Assembly: GCA_043806395.1 (NCBI GenBank)
Contig: JAZDHC010000023.1
Span: forward strand, 1-17,253
Direction of reading: 5' to 3'
Length of the DNA: 17,253 bases
Source of the DNA: CG2-30-40-21 sp043806395
Lineage (GTDB): Bacteria > UBA9089 > CG2-30-40-21
The notes under the pieces were generated by a model. That model was not told the DNA's origin. It worked only from the letters and a program-made list of their open reading frames with translations, and searched no databases. Position numbers and translations under genes: made by a program. Within the stretch, counting starts at the first letter, position 1. The number at the start of each line of letters is the position of its first letter. Shown piece after piece: positions 1-5,785 of the stretch.

Positions 1-10
1 TTCACCTTTA

Positions 11-140
11 TTTGAAAGCTTGCGGTTAGTTAAGAGTGTAAAATTCCCCCTTAGAAAAGGGGGTTAGGGGGTTGTATTCTGTAGATGATGTCCCTTGCCC
101 GAAAGAAATCATATGAAAAACAATGGAAATGAACCGTCCC
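11..140 (+). repeat. Left arm of terminal inverted repeat
   Basis: About 130 bases that recur, reverse-complemented, at 17120-17250. Reading inward from each end, both arms begin TTTGAAAGCTTGCGGTTAGT and finish at GAACCGTCCC, with roughly ten substitutions and one single-base indel. The arm contains a copy of the 32-bp palindromic repeat at 44-75. Because both arms sit within ~10 bases of the window ends while the interior carries housekeeping genes, a dispersed repeat at which an assembly broke is the likeliest reading. A true mobile-element terminus is possible but unsupported, since no transposase is present. Confidence 0.9.
44..75 (+). repeat. 32-bp palindromic repeat, copy 1
   Basis: Starts TTCCCCCTTAGAAAAGGGGG and continues TTAGGGGGTTGT. 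The core CCCCCTT-AGAA-AAGGGGG forms a 7-bp stem with a 4-base loop. This copy is identical over 32 bases to the ones at 6814-6845 (same orientation) and 17186-17217 (inverted). Confidence 0.92.
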
Positions 141-289
141 CATAAGTGTATATTTTGCCCAGCAAATTCTAATTTTGACAGATAGATAAAAGATGCAATC
201 CGTTACTTATTCCAATCCTCTTTTCTAAAAAAAGACAAGAGTGAAGAAAAAAGCATATTTTCTCCCATTCAACAGAATTGCTAACTTTC

Positions 290-940
290 CTACCATTCAA
301 AACTCTGGATTACTTCCACGCCTTTTTCCTTAGCATATTCAATTACTGTTTCTTTAGCATAATGAGTGATCATCAAGAGGAATCTCTCTCCTTTATCAAT
401 CTTCTCCAATTTTGCTGACAATTCCAATAAATCATCGATATCATCCTTTCCCAACTGAGATTTTGATTCACCGATAATTATTACTTCTGTCCCTCTATCC
501 TTATATATGCCACGGCTGAAAATATTAACCTCACCATCTTCCTTTAGTCCAAGGCTTTTTATGCTCCGTCGCAGAAATCTCTCCTTTATCTCTATCCCAT
601 ATCTATTGTTAAGTAAATTGGGCAACATTCGGTATGCCTCATTTTCTAACATAAAACCAAGGGTTGAGGTAACACCTCCCAAATCCCTTCTGGTATAATT
701 CATAGCCTGAGCCAATGCTTTAATCTCTTTCTGTGCCCCCTTCTGTGCATCAGCCAATTCTTCTACTTTGCCCTCTGTTCGTTTCTGTGCTTCAGTTAAT
801 TTTCTTTGTTCATTAGCTATATCTCTAACAATATCCTTAAGCTCCGTAAAATCCTCTCTGGTTACATGTCTTTCACGAATATGTTCATCTATTAATTCTC
901 TAATCTCATATTTAAGTTTAGGCGTTAACATTGTCTGCAT
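290..940 (-). CDS. Coiled-coil PD-(D/E)XK nuclease-like protein
   Basis: A 216-residue protein of unknown role. Residues ~1-85 are highly charged and helical, with coiled-coil heptads (for example QRKLTEAQKRTEGKVEEL). The C-terminal half has the beta-strand pattern of the PD-(D/E)XK fold: an acidic residue in KEDGEVNIF, then a strand ending in EVIIIGESKSQL, where E-S-K fits the (D/E)-x-K signature. This architecture resembles the DUF3782-type proteins common in uncultured bacteria and cyanobacteria; their function is not established and DNA cleavage is only inferred. I start it at the ATG at 940 because AGGAGG lies six bases upstream (947-952); an upstream start at 976 adds 12 unlikely residues. 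It stands alone at the end of the window, with no same-strand partner close by, so it may be a solitary accessory gene. The reading frame is intact. Confidence 0.7.
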   Translation of the reverse strand: MQTMLTPKLKYEIRELIDEHIRERHVTREDFTELKDIVRDIANEQRKLTEAQKRTEGKVEELADAQKGAQKEIKALAQAMNYTRRDLGGVTSTLGFMLENEAYRMLPNLLNNRYGIEIKERFLRRSIKSLGLKEDGEVNIFSRGIYKDRGTEVIIIGESKSQLGKDDIDDLLELSAKLEKIDKGERFLLMITHYAKETVIEYAKEKGVEVIQSFEW

Positions 941-946
941 AACTTT

Positions 947-952
947 CCTCCT
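947..952 (-). promoter_or_regulatory. Strong Shine-Dalgarno deciding the start at 940
   Basis: AGGAGG on the minus strand, six bases before the ATG at 940. It favours that start over the in-frame codon at 976. Confidence 0.8.
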
Positions 953-1046
953 CGTACAAAAGATGAGTGGGTACATTCGTGGTCAGATCCCGATAGGTTG
1001 TTACGGAACTAAAAATCAAAGACAACGACATACCTTATGTAATCAG

Positions 1047-1081
1047 CAATTCTAATTATGAACCGCAGAGACGCAGAGAAT
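1047..1081 (+). repeat. Single arm of CCGCAGAGACGCAGAG repeat
   Basis: Begins GCAATTCTAATTATGAACCG and continues CAGAGACGCAGAGAA. Read on the opposite strand, the right half of the dyad element at 9467-9598 has nearly the same sequence (GCAGTAATTCTCATTATGAA followed by CCGCAGAGACGCAGAG), so both belong to one family. No matching second arm is visible nearby, so this copy looks like a half element. Confidence 0.75.
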
Positions 1082-1272
1082 GCACAAATCTTCATTTTAT
1101 CGAGATAGTCATCAGATTTCTTCTCGGATGATTAACATTATATCAGGGGAAACCAGGGACAGCTCCCCGTTTTTTATTTTCTCCCCTTTTACTCATCATC
1201 CCCATTTCCATTTTTAGTCTATTTTCTGTTCCTTATCCTTTTCTGTATTATTCACTTTTCGTAATTACTTAG

Positions 1273-1429
1273 TTATTGTTGATGGTCCGGCAAAAAGTCC
1301 AAAAGAATAAGAAAACCACGGAGACACGGAGTTTTTATAACTAATTGATTATATTAAAGTTCTCTCTGAAATCTTCTCCGTGTCTCTGTGGTGAGAATTT
1401 AAGTTTTTGCCTAACCATCATTGTTATAT
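1273..1429. repeat. MITE-like dyad element (CCACGGAGACACGGAG family)
   Basis: A long imperfect inverted repeat. The left arm (about 1273-1331) includes GATGGTCCGGCAAAAAGT and CCACGGAGACACGGAG. The right arm (about 1377-1429) includes CTCCGTGTCTCTGTGG and ACTTTTTGCCTAACCATC-like sequence as the complement. The inner 16 bases pair with one mismatch; the outer part pairs less well around a 45-base AT-rich centre. It carries no gene. The size and dyad resemble a miniature element, but no target-site duplication is evident to me. Confidence 0.75.
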
Positions 1430-1494
1430 TAGTCACGAAGGTCAGGATCCGGAACAAACAGGGACATCGCGACCGTTTTAGCAAGCAAACAAGC

Positions 1495-1659
1495 CTACAA
1501 ATGAGCAAATTCCTTTGTTTTTTTAAAGCAAAAAGGTACTTGAATAATTGATTTATACGGCTCCTTTTTAATCTCCTTTCCCGTAAGTTTCCTGAAGCCT
1601 TCCTTTTTGAGAACCTTAATTATCTCTTCTTCTTGCGTCAGTCTTGTTTTTTTAGCCAT
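1495..1659 (-). CDS. Hypothetical small protein, 54 residues
   Basis: An intact 54-residue frame starting MAKKTRLTQEEEIIKVLKKE and ending KKTKEFAHL. It is basic and probably helical. Its ATG lies two bases after the stop of the broken AAA-ATPase-like remnant (1662), so it could be translated by coupling, but it does not continue that protein's family sequence in any frame. I do not recognise it. It may itself be the head or tail of a lost gene, and its expression is uncertain. Confidence 0.35.
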   Translation of the reverse strand: MAKKTRLTQEEEIIKVLKKEGFRKLTGKEIKKEPYKSIIQVPFCFKKTKEFAHL

Positions 1660-1661
1660 TT

Positions 1662-2312
1662 TTAGCCAAGTGAGGCAAAGACTGCATAAAATATTGAGGC
1701 ATAATAACCTTCATATTTATCTAACTCATTCTTTATATACCATTCATAGGGAATGGCAGCAAAGAGTCTGAAGAATGTATCTTTGAATAATTCAAAATCT
1801 AATTTCTCTATTGCCTCATAAATCCTTGACTGTGCATTCTCTTTGGTCTGAGCATCCTTATTTAAGTAAAATAGCAAGTAGTTATTTAAGGAACTTTTGA
1901 CCTCTAAGTTTGGATACTTTAATGTGTATTCTATCTTTGCTCCTATCTGTTTTTTACCTTTTATTGTCAAATATCCTGTCTGAAATAACAATGCAGCTGG
2001 TTCTATAAAATCTACATCAAATGCACCTATTAATTCTTCCCCTGCCCTTATCTCCTCAAGATCCGGGATATAATATCTCTTCTCCTTCAATAGTTTTAAT
2101 AAAAATGTTGGATTGCCGGTCTCAAACCAATAATTCTTAAATTCTTTTCTTGCACTACCTAAAAACAATAAAATGTCAAATGGATTATATACACTTTCCC
2201 CAAGCCATGAGTATCCATTGTACCATAGTTTTACCTTTTCTAAATCTACTCCCTCTAAGTATTCCTTAAATACTGTTTCTACATCCTGTTGGGTATAACC
2301 ACAGTCAGGGGG
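1662..2312 (-). pseudogene. AAA-ATPase-like / PDDEXK_9 family remnant, truncated at both ends
   Basis: An open frame of about 216 codons that matches the middle of the large AAA-ATPase-like proteins (Pfam AAA-ATPase_like followed by PDDEXK_9). Recognisable blocks are CGYTQQDVETVFKEYLEG near the start, KLWYNGYSW, ESVYNPFDILLFL, NYWFETGNPTFL, LLFQTGYLTIKG and IPYEWYIKNELDKYEGYYAS. The N-terminal P-loop ATPase part is missing: the frame meets a stop inside a GTCAGACC repeat at about 2313. The C-terminal nuclease domain, which normally follows the YY-SIFY block, is also missing, because the frame stops after FASLG. Only a TTG could start the best internal ORF (2168), so I call the whole stretch a pseudogene. 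Full-length relatives are usually 500 residues or more. Known members have no firmly assigned function. Confidence 0.8.
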
Positions 2313-2342
2313 TCAGACCTTGAAAGCAGAATTAACCCCAAA
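2308..2342. repeat. GTCAGACC-type repeat, copy 1
   Basis: GGGGGTCAGACCTTGAAAGC followed by AGAATTAACCCCA. It lies exactly between the wecB remnant and the AAA-ATPase-like remnant. Two more diverged copies are at 3003-3051 and 3301-3328. Confidence 0.65.
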
Positions 2343-2344
2343 AC

Positions 2345-2484
2345 TTCCTTTTCCTCCCTTAGCGTTACACAAGTCACTCTAAAGAAAAATGCCTCTTTCT
2401 GAACCCTACCTGAATCAGTCAAAATCACTCTTGCCTGTTTCTCCAAAAGCAACATATCAAGATACAAAACCGGTTCTATAATTT
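2345..2484 (-). pseudogene. wecB: UDP-GlcNAc 2-epimerase (WecB-type) C-terminal remnant
   Basis: The frame reads IIEPVLYLDMLLLEKQARVI and then LTDSGRVQKEAFFFRVTCVT, LREE. This matches the conserved C-terminal third of non-hydrolysing UDP-N-acetylglucosamine 2-epimerases, where the signature is TDSGGxQKEA followed by LRxxTE. The fragment has an in-frame TAA just upstream, a G-to-R change inside the signature and a lost TEWPE block, and it runs into a GTCAGACC repeat. It cannot encode a working enzyme (family length ~360 residues). With gmd and the SDR remnant it points to a former polysaccharide locus. Confidence 0.8.
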
Positions 2485-2507
2485 GCCCTTACAGCCCATC
2501 ATCTTTC

Positions 2508-2606
2508 TTACCCCAAAATCCCTTCAACCCAACCCTGTATCTTCTGTGCAATATCCAATCCCTTCTCCGCATCTTCTTTTGTAGGTTCGCCAGTTGGTAA
2601 CACTCC
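2508..2606 (-). pseudogene. Possible HEPN-type C-terminal tail fused behind broken gmd
   Basis: In a frame different from gmd, 32 codons run GVLPTGEPTKEDAEKGLDIA then QKIQGWVEGILG and stop. The pattern (T/S-E-x-A-E-x-x-x-x-I-A-x-x-I-x-x-W-V-x-x-I-L) resembles the last helix of small HEPN-domain proteins. The gmd similarity ends where this begins. The assignment rests on pattern memory only and could be chance. Confidence 0.35.
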
Positions 2607-2958
2607 TTTTGATTGCTTCAAGTAGTCTTGTTGTACCCAATGCTGTTATGTCCCCTGTGTATTCAGGCATGTCAAAACTCACTCTCACATGACTTTGTGC
2701 AGCTAAATGATATATCTCATCAATCTGGATGTTATAAATCAAGTTTATAAGTTGTCCTGAATCTGAGATATCACCATAATGAAGAAATAAATTTGTCCCA
2801 CAAATATGCGGATCTATATAAATATGATCTATTCTTCCAGTATTGAATGTGCTTGCTCGACGAATAAGCCCATGAACTTCATACCCTTTGGCAAGAAGAA
2901 ACTCCGCCAGATAAGAGCCATCCTGCCCTGTAATGCCAGTAATTAAAGCGCGTTTCAT
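2524..2958 (-). pseudogene. gmd: GDP-mannose 4,6-dehydratase, 5' fragment
   Basis: The N-terminal ~117 residues match GDP-mannose 4,6-dehydratase, which makes GDP-4-keto-6-deoxymannose for fucose and related sugars. Visible are the Rossmann motif ALITGITGQDGSYLAEFLL, the RRASTFNTGRID block, HYGDISD and HLAAQSHVRVSFDMPEYTGD. Similarity ends at LGTTRLLEAIK (about 2608). After that come 27 unrelated residues and a stop, so the catalytic Tyr-Lys part and the substrate domain (about 230 residues) are lost. The start codon is intact. The normal partner fcl may survive as the tiny remnant at 3238-3302. Broken by rearrangement rather than by a point mutation, since the sequence beyond belongs to something else. 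Confidence 0.9.
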
Positions 2959-3002
2959 ATTTAATCCTTACATCCAAACAGTTATTGTAAAAAAAAGGGA
3001 TT

Positions 3003-3051
3003 TGGTGTCAGACCTTAAATATTGAATCTACTCCAACAGAATTAACTCCAA
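3003..3051. repeat. GTCAGACC-type repeat, copy 2
   Basis: GGTGTCAGACCTTAAATATT followed, after a short insertion, by CAACAGAATTAACTCCAA. It shares the GTCAGACCTT and AGAATTAA(C)xCCA blocks with copy 1. It lies between the gmd fragment and a 41-residue ORF. Confidence 0.6.
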
Positions 3052-3068
3052 TCCAAAACACCCGTTTT

Positions 3069-3194
3069 TTATTCCCACCTTTCAATCCTTTTCAAGGAAA
3101 AATTTATTGCCTCTTTATGTAAAATTTCTCTAACAGCCTCTTTTATCAGGATAGGAAGTTCATCTTTATTAATAGTTATTTGTTGTGTAGACAT
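3069..3194 (-). CDS. Hypothetical small protein, 41 residues
   Basis: Starts MSTQQITINKDELPILIKEA and ends INFSLKRIERWE. It resembles the N-terminal segment of short antitoxin-like proteins of the LPxLIKExVxEVL type that are common in uncultured bacteria, which usually continue for another 25-40 residues. Here the frame stops early, so this is either a very short member or a truncated one. No toxin partner is adjacent. An AGGGG about ten bases upstream could serve as a ribosome site. Function unknown. Confidence 0.4.
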   Translation of the reverse strand: MSTQQITINKDELPILIKEAVREILHKEAINFSLKRIERWE

Positions 3195-3237
3195 CTCCAA
3201 TAATCCCCTTTTGATTGCTTAATATCCCTTACAGAAT

Positions 3238-3302
3238 CTACTTGTTTTTGAGATACCACTCATATAAGTCTTCCTTATTCCTTCTTCTATGAGGACTTTA
3301 GG
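3238..3302 (-). pseudogene. fcl: C-terminal remnant of an SDR sugar enzyme, probably GDP-L-fucose synthase
   Basis: Read with a two-base skip, the sequence gives PKVLIEEGIRKTY and then EWYLKNK-stop. This is the standard ending of extended SDR sugar enzymes such as GDP-L-fucose synthase (LEEGIxKTYEWxL). Without the skip the frame reads KTYMSGISKTSRF, which is meaningless. The extra AT before GAGTGGTATCTC marks a frameshift in an already truncated gene. fcl is the usual partner of gmd, and TYEW favours it over RfbB (typically TVxWYL), but RfbB is a fair alternative because rfbC lies immediately upstream. Confidence 0.6.
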
Positions 3303-3328
3303 ATCAGACATTGATTACAGAATTACCT
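3301..3328. repeat. GTCAGACC-type repeat, degenerate copy 3
   Basis: GGATCAGACATTGATTACAG followed by AATTACC. It keeps the TCAGAC and CAGAATTA blocks of the other two copies and lies between rfbC and the SDR remnant. Confidence 0.45.
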
Positions 3329-3372
3329 TTTTCCTTCTCTTCTTTTTTTATAATTCTGTCCCTTATCCTTAA

Positions 3373-3930
3373 TCATCCTTCTTCTTGATACAGTTCTGCA
3401 TCTTTCAAACATGGCAACTGCTTATCTTTTTCTAAAAGCAAAATTTGGTTTTCATCTATCTGCCATTCAATATTCAAATCAGGGTCATTATAGAGTATAC
3501 CTCGATCATGTTCTCTGGAATAAAAACTATCAACCTTGTAGGCAAAGATAGCCTCTTTGCTCAACACCACAAATCCATGGGCAAAGCCTTTTGGTATAAA
3601 CAGCTGTCTTTTATTCTCATCACTTAACTCAACAGCTACCAATTTGGCAAAAGTAGGCGAACCTTTGCGAATATCTACCGCAATATCAAGTACCCTGCCC
3701 TGAATCACTCTCACTAATTTTGATTGAGCAAAAGGTGGTAGCTGATAATGCAATCCCCGTAATGTTCCAAAAACAGATTTGGATTCATTATCTTGAACAA
3801 AGGTTATCTTTTCGATATTTGCTTCAAATACCTTTTGATTATAGCTTTCAAAGAAATATCCTCTCTTGTCAGTAAATACATTTGGCTCAATAAGCATTAC
3901 TTCAGAAATATCTGTCTTGATAAATCTCAT
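3373..3930 (-). CDS. rfbC: dTDP-4-dehydrorhamnose 3,5-epimerase
   Basis: Epimerises dTDP-4-keto-6-deoxyglucose at C3 and C5 on the way to dTDP-L-rhamnose, in the cytosol. The 185 residues match the usual family length of about 180. Motifs in order: FVQDNESKSVFGTLRGLHYQ (residues 44-63) with the catalytic His61, Lys71 in KLVRV, the cupin strand FIPKGFAHGFVVLS (111-124) with His118, YKVDSFYSREHDRGI with Tyr131, and NDPDLNIEW (148-156). Its ATG overlaps the rfbA stop as ATGA, so the two are translationally coupled. rfbB and rfbD are not in the window; downstream there are only gene remnants, so if the rhamnose pathway works, they are encoded elsewhere. Confidence 0.96.
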   Translation of the reverse strand: MRFIKTDISEVMLIEPNVFTDKRGYFFESYNQKVFEANIEKITFVQDNESKSVFGTLRGLHYQLPPFAQSKLVRVIQGRVLDIAVDIRKGSPTFAKLVAVELSDENKRQLFIPKGFAHGFVVLSKEAIFAYKVDSFYSREHDRGILYNDPDLNIEWQIDENQILLLEKDKQLPCLKDAELYQEEG

Positions 3931-4811
3931 AACTCTCCTATCTTTGGCAAATTCAGGAGATATTGCCCATATCCATTTTTCTTCATTGGCTCTGCCAGTC
4001 TCAATAATTGTTCTTCGTCTATATATCCAAGCATGTAGGCAATCTCCTCTATGCAGGACACCTTGAGCCCCTGTCGTTTTTCAATGGTTACAATAAACTC
4101 TGAAGCCTCAAGCAGACTTTCATGTGTGCCGGTATCAAGCCAGGCATAACCCCTTCCCAGAAGATTAACCCTTAAATTGCCTTGCTCTAAATACTCTTTG
4201 TTTACATCAGTTATTTCAATTTCTCCTCGCCATGAGGGTTTAATTTCTTTGGCAATATTAATAACACTATTGTCATAAAAATATAATCCTGTTACCGCAT
4301 AATTTGATTTGGGATTTTGAGGTTTCTCTTCTATGGAAATAACCTTGCTATTTTTATCAAATTCAACCACTCCATATCTTTCAGGGTCATTCACATAATA
4401 ACCAAAAACAAACGCACCTCCCATATTCTCTACGGCAGATACTGCCTTTTTTAGCAGTTCAATTAAGCCATGTCCATAGAAAATATTGTCTCCGAGAATG
4501 AGGCAGACATTATCATTCCCCACAAACTCCTCACCCAGGATAAATGCCTCTGCCAGACCATTGGGATGTATTTGTTCTTTGTAGGTAAAACTCAGTCCCA
4601 AATGCGAGCCGTCCTTAAATATCTCCTTAAAGTGTGGCAAGTCCTGTGGTGTTGAAATGATGAGAATTTCTCTTATGCCTGCCAGCATAAGCACTGAGAG
4701 TGGGTAATAAATCATTGGTTTGTCGTAAATTGGCAAAAGCTGTTTGCATACTGATAATGTTACTGGATAAAGCCTTGAGCCACTGCCACCTGCTAAGATT
4801 ATGCCCTTCAT
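3927..4811 (-). CDS. rfbA: Glucose-1-phosphate thymidylyltransferase
   Basis: Makes dTDP-glucose from glucose-1-phosphate and dTTP, the first step of dTDP-rhamnose synthesis for surface polysaccharide. The 294 residues fit the family (about 290). The nucleotide-binding signature GGSGSRLYP (8-16) leads into KQLLPIYDKPMIYYPLS; the metal-binding LGDNIFYG (106-113) contains Asp108; PERYGVVEFD, EEKP and TGLYFYDN follow, and the C-terminal WLDTGTHESLLEAS is intact. AGGAG lies 8-9 bases before the ATG. The stop overlaps the rfbC start by four bases. A gap of 31 bases separates it from the carbon-nitrogen hydrolase upstream, so these three genes may share a transcript. Confidence 0.97.
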   Translation of the reverse strand: MKGIILAGGSGSRLYPVTLSVCKQLLPIYDKPMIYYPLSVLMLAGIREILIISTPQDLPHFKEIFKDGSHLGLSFTYKEQIHPNGLAEAFILGEEFVGNDNVCLILGDNIFYGHGLIELLKKAVSAVENMGGAFVFGYYVNDPERYGVVEFDKNSKVISIEEKPQNPKSNYAVTGLYFYDNSVINIAKEIKPSWRGEIEITDVNKEYLEQGNLRVNLLGRGYAWLDTGTHESLLEASEFIVTIEKRQGLKVSCIEEIAYMLGYIDEEQLLRLAEPMKKNGYGQYLLNLPKIGEL

Positions 4812-4842
4812 TATTATTTCTCCTGTTGACTTGACATCAAAT

Positions 4843-5667
4843 TTATGCTACTGGCCCAACTATATCCCAATATGTTTCTGGCCGTCTGTCACGATAAAAT
4901 GCCCAGATATTCTTATAGTCACGGATTGTTTCCAGCTCTAAGTCAGCCACCAATACGGCCTCTTCCGTACCACTGGCTTCGGCAAATATCTCACCATCAG
5001 GATCAGCAAAAAAGCTATTCCCAAAAAACTTCTGTCCCTGTTCATCCCCTACTCGATTAACGCGTGCTACAAACAGGTTGTTTGCTATGGCGTGAGAACA
5101 AATTATTTTTTTCCACCTTGGTTGAGAGACTAAGGAAGATGCTGTTGGGGCAAATATTATCTCTGCACCCTTTAATCCAAGAACTCTGGCTGCCTCGGGA
5201 AAGTAGTTGTCCCAGCAAATAAGCACTCCAATCTTAGCATATCTGGTATTAAATACAGGATAGCCATTATTCCCGGGGGCAAAGTAAAATTTTTCTTCCC
5301 AGAGTGGGATGTGTGGTACATGATTTTTTCGATATGTCCCCAGCACAGTACCATCTGCATCTATCACCACGGCTGAATTATAGTAAATTCCTTCATCTGC
5401 CTTTTCATAGATAGGGACTACGATTACTACTTGATTTTTTTTGGCAAAATCAGCCATCATTGTTACGGTTGGACCATTTACTGGTTCTGCCAGACAATAA
5501 TTTTCTGAATTCACTGACCTGGGAAACCAGTGGGTATGGAACAACTCTTGAAAACAAATAATCTTTGCCCCATCCTCAACAGCCTTTTCTGCCAGAAGAA
5601 GAGCCTTTTTAATATTCTCTTCCTTATTCTCTGTACAGAACATTTGAATTAACCCTACTCTTACCAT
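4843..5667 (-). CDS. aguB: Carbon-nitrogen hydrolase, N-carbamoylputrescine amidase-like
   Basis: A nitrilase-superfamily amidohydrolase of 274 residues. The catalytic triad is visible: Glu41 in CFQELFHTHWF, Lys114 in YRKNHVPHIP, and Cys151 in GVLICWDNYFPEAAR. The blocks EKFYFAPGN, NRVGDE, FFGNSFFADPDGEI and the C-terminal FYRDRRPETY follow N-carbamoylputrescine amidase, which releases putrescine, CO2 and ammonia in polyamine synthesis. The substrate is inferred from this likeness. No agmatine deiminase or other polyamine gene is nearby, and another omega-amidase-type substrate is possible. GAGGTG eight bases before the ATG supports the start. Upstream is a heptad repeat (5692-5785), downstream rfbA after 31 bases. 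Confidence 0.8.
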   Translation of the reverse strand: MVRVGLIQMFCTENKEENIKKALLLAEKAVEDGAKIICFQELFHTHWFPRSVNSENYCLAEPVNGPTVTMMADFAKKNQVVIVVPIYEKADEGIYYNSAVVIDADGTVLGTYRKNHVPHIPLWEEKFYFAPGNNGYPVFNTRYAKIGVLICWDNYFPEAARVLGLKGAEIIFAPTASSLVSQPRWKKIICSHAIANNLFVARVNRVGDEQGQKFFGNSFFADPDGEIFAEASGTEEAVLVADLELETIRDYKNIWAFYRDRRPETYWDIVGPVA

Positions 5668-5691
5668 ATTATTTCACCTCATTTGAAATAT

Positions 5692-5785
5692 AGTTGACAG
5701 TTGACAGTTCAGAGTTCAGAGGTTAGAATACAAGGCAATCAGCCCTGACCCCTATCAACTATCAACTATCAACTGTCAACTGAAA
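5692..5785. repeat. Heptad-built inverted repeat (TTGACAG / CTATCAA)
   Basis: The left arm is AGTTGACAGTTGACAGTT (5692-5709). The right side is a tandem of seven-base units, (TATCAAC)n ending CTGTCAACTG (about 5753-5781). The arms can pair over about 18 bases with one mismatch around a ~45-base loop. The stop codon of pgpA lies inside the right side. Confidence 0.8.

Larger units (their letters stand above)
941..1494. other. Repeat-rich intergenic stretch without a supported gene
   Basis: About 550 bases with no ORF I believe. It holds a single arm of the CCGCAGAGACGCAGAG repeat (1047-1081), a GGGGA...TCCCC dyad with a following T run (about 1146-1178), and a long dyad element at 1273-1429. 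The remaining AT-rich stretch (about 1180-1270) shows nothing I can name. The plus-strand ORFs here are low-complexity and lack homology I recognise. Confidence 0.65.

Noticed and set aside
141..289. Terminator for the gene at 290-940
   Set aside because: A weak CTCTT/AAGAG pairing with T runs inside the loop rather than after the stem; not convincing.
768..1055. Plus-strand ORF of 95 codons
   Set aside because: It is antisense to the PD-(D/E)XK-like gene and rich in Ser and Leu as expected of a shadow frame.
1146..1178. Rho-independent terminator (GGGGA...TCCCC then GTTTTTT)
   Set aside because: It points along the plus strand, where no gene ends. The stem is short and the sequence looks like another REP-type dyad.
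1345..1551. Plus-strand ORF of 68 codons
   Set aside because: It runs through the right arm of the dyad element and its codons are low-complexity; no ribosome site or recognised sequence.
2279..2467. 62-codon ORF as a real small gene
   Set aside because: Its first two thirds are a decayed wecB signature and the rest is repeat DNA; treated as a pseudogene remnant.
3927..4811. rfbA and rfbC as part of the decayed locus
   Set aside because: Both are full length with intact motifs, good ribosome sites and an ATGA overlap, so they look functional.
4843..5667. A true nitrilase (nitrile hydrolysis)
   Set aside because: The Glu-Lys-Cys triad is shared, but EKFYFAPGN and the FYRDRRPETY ending fit the N-carbamoylputrescine amidase branch better.
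5692..5785. Possible CRISPR array
   Set aside because: The units are seven bases long, directly adjacent and partly inverted; there are no spacers.
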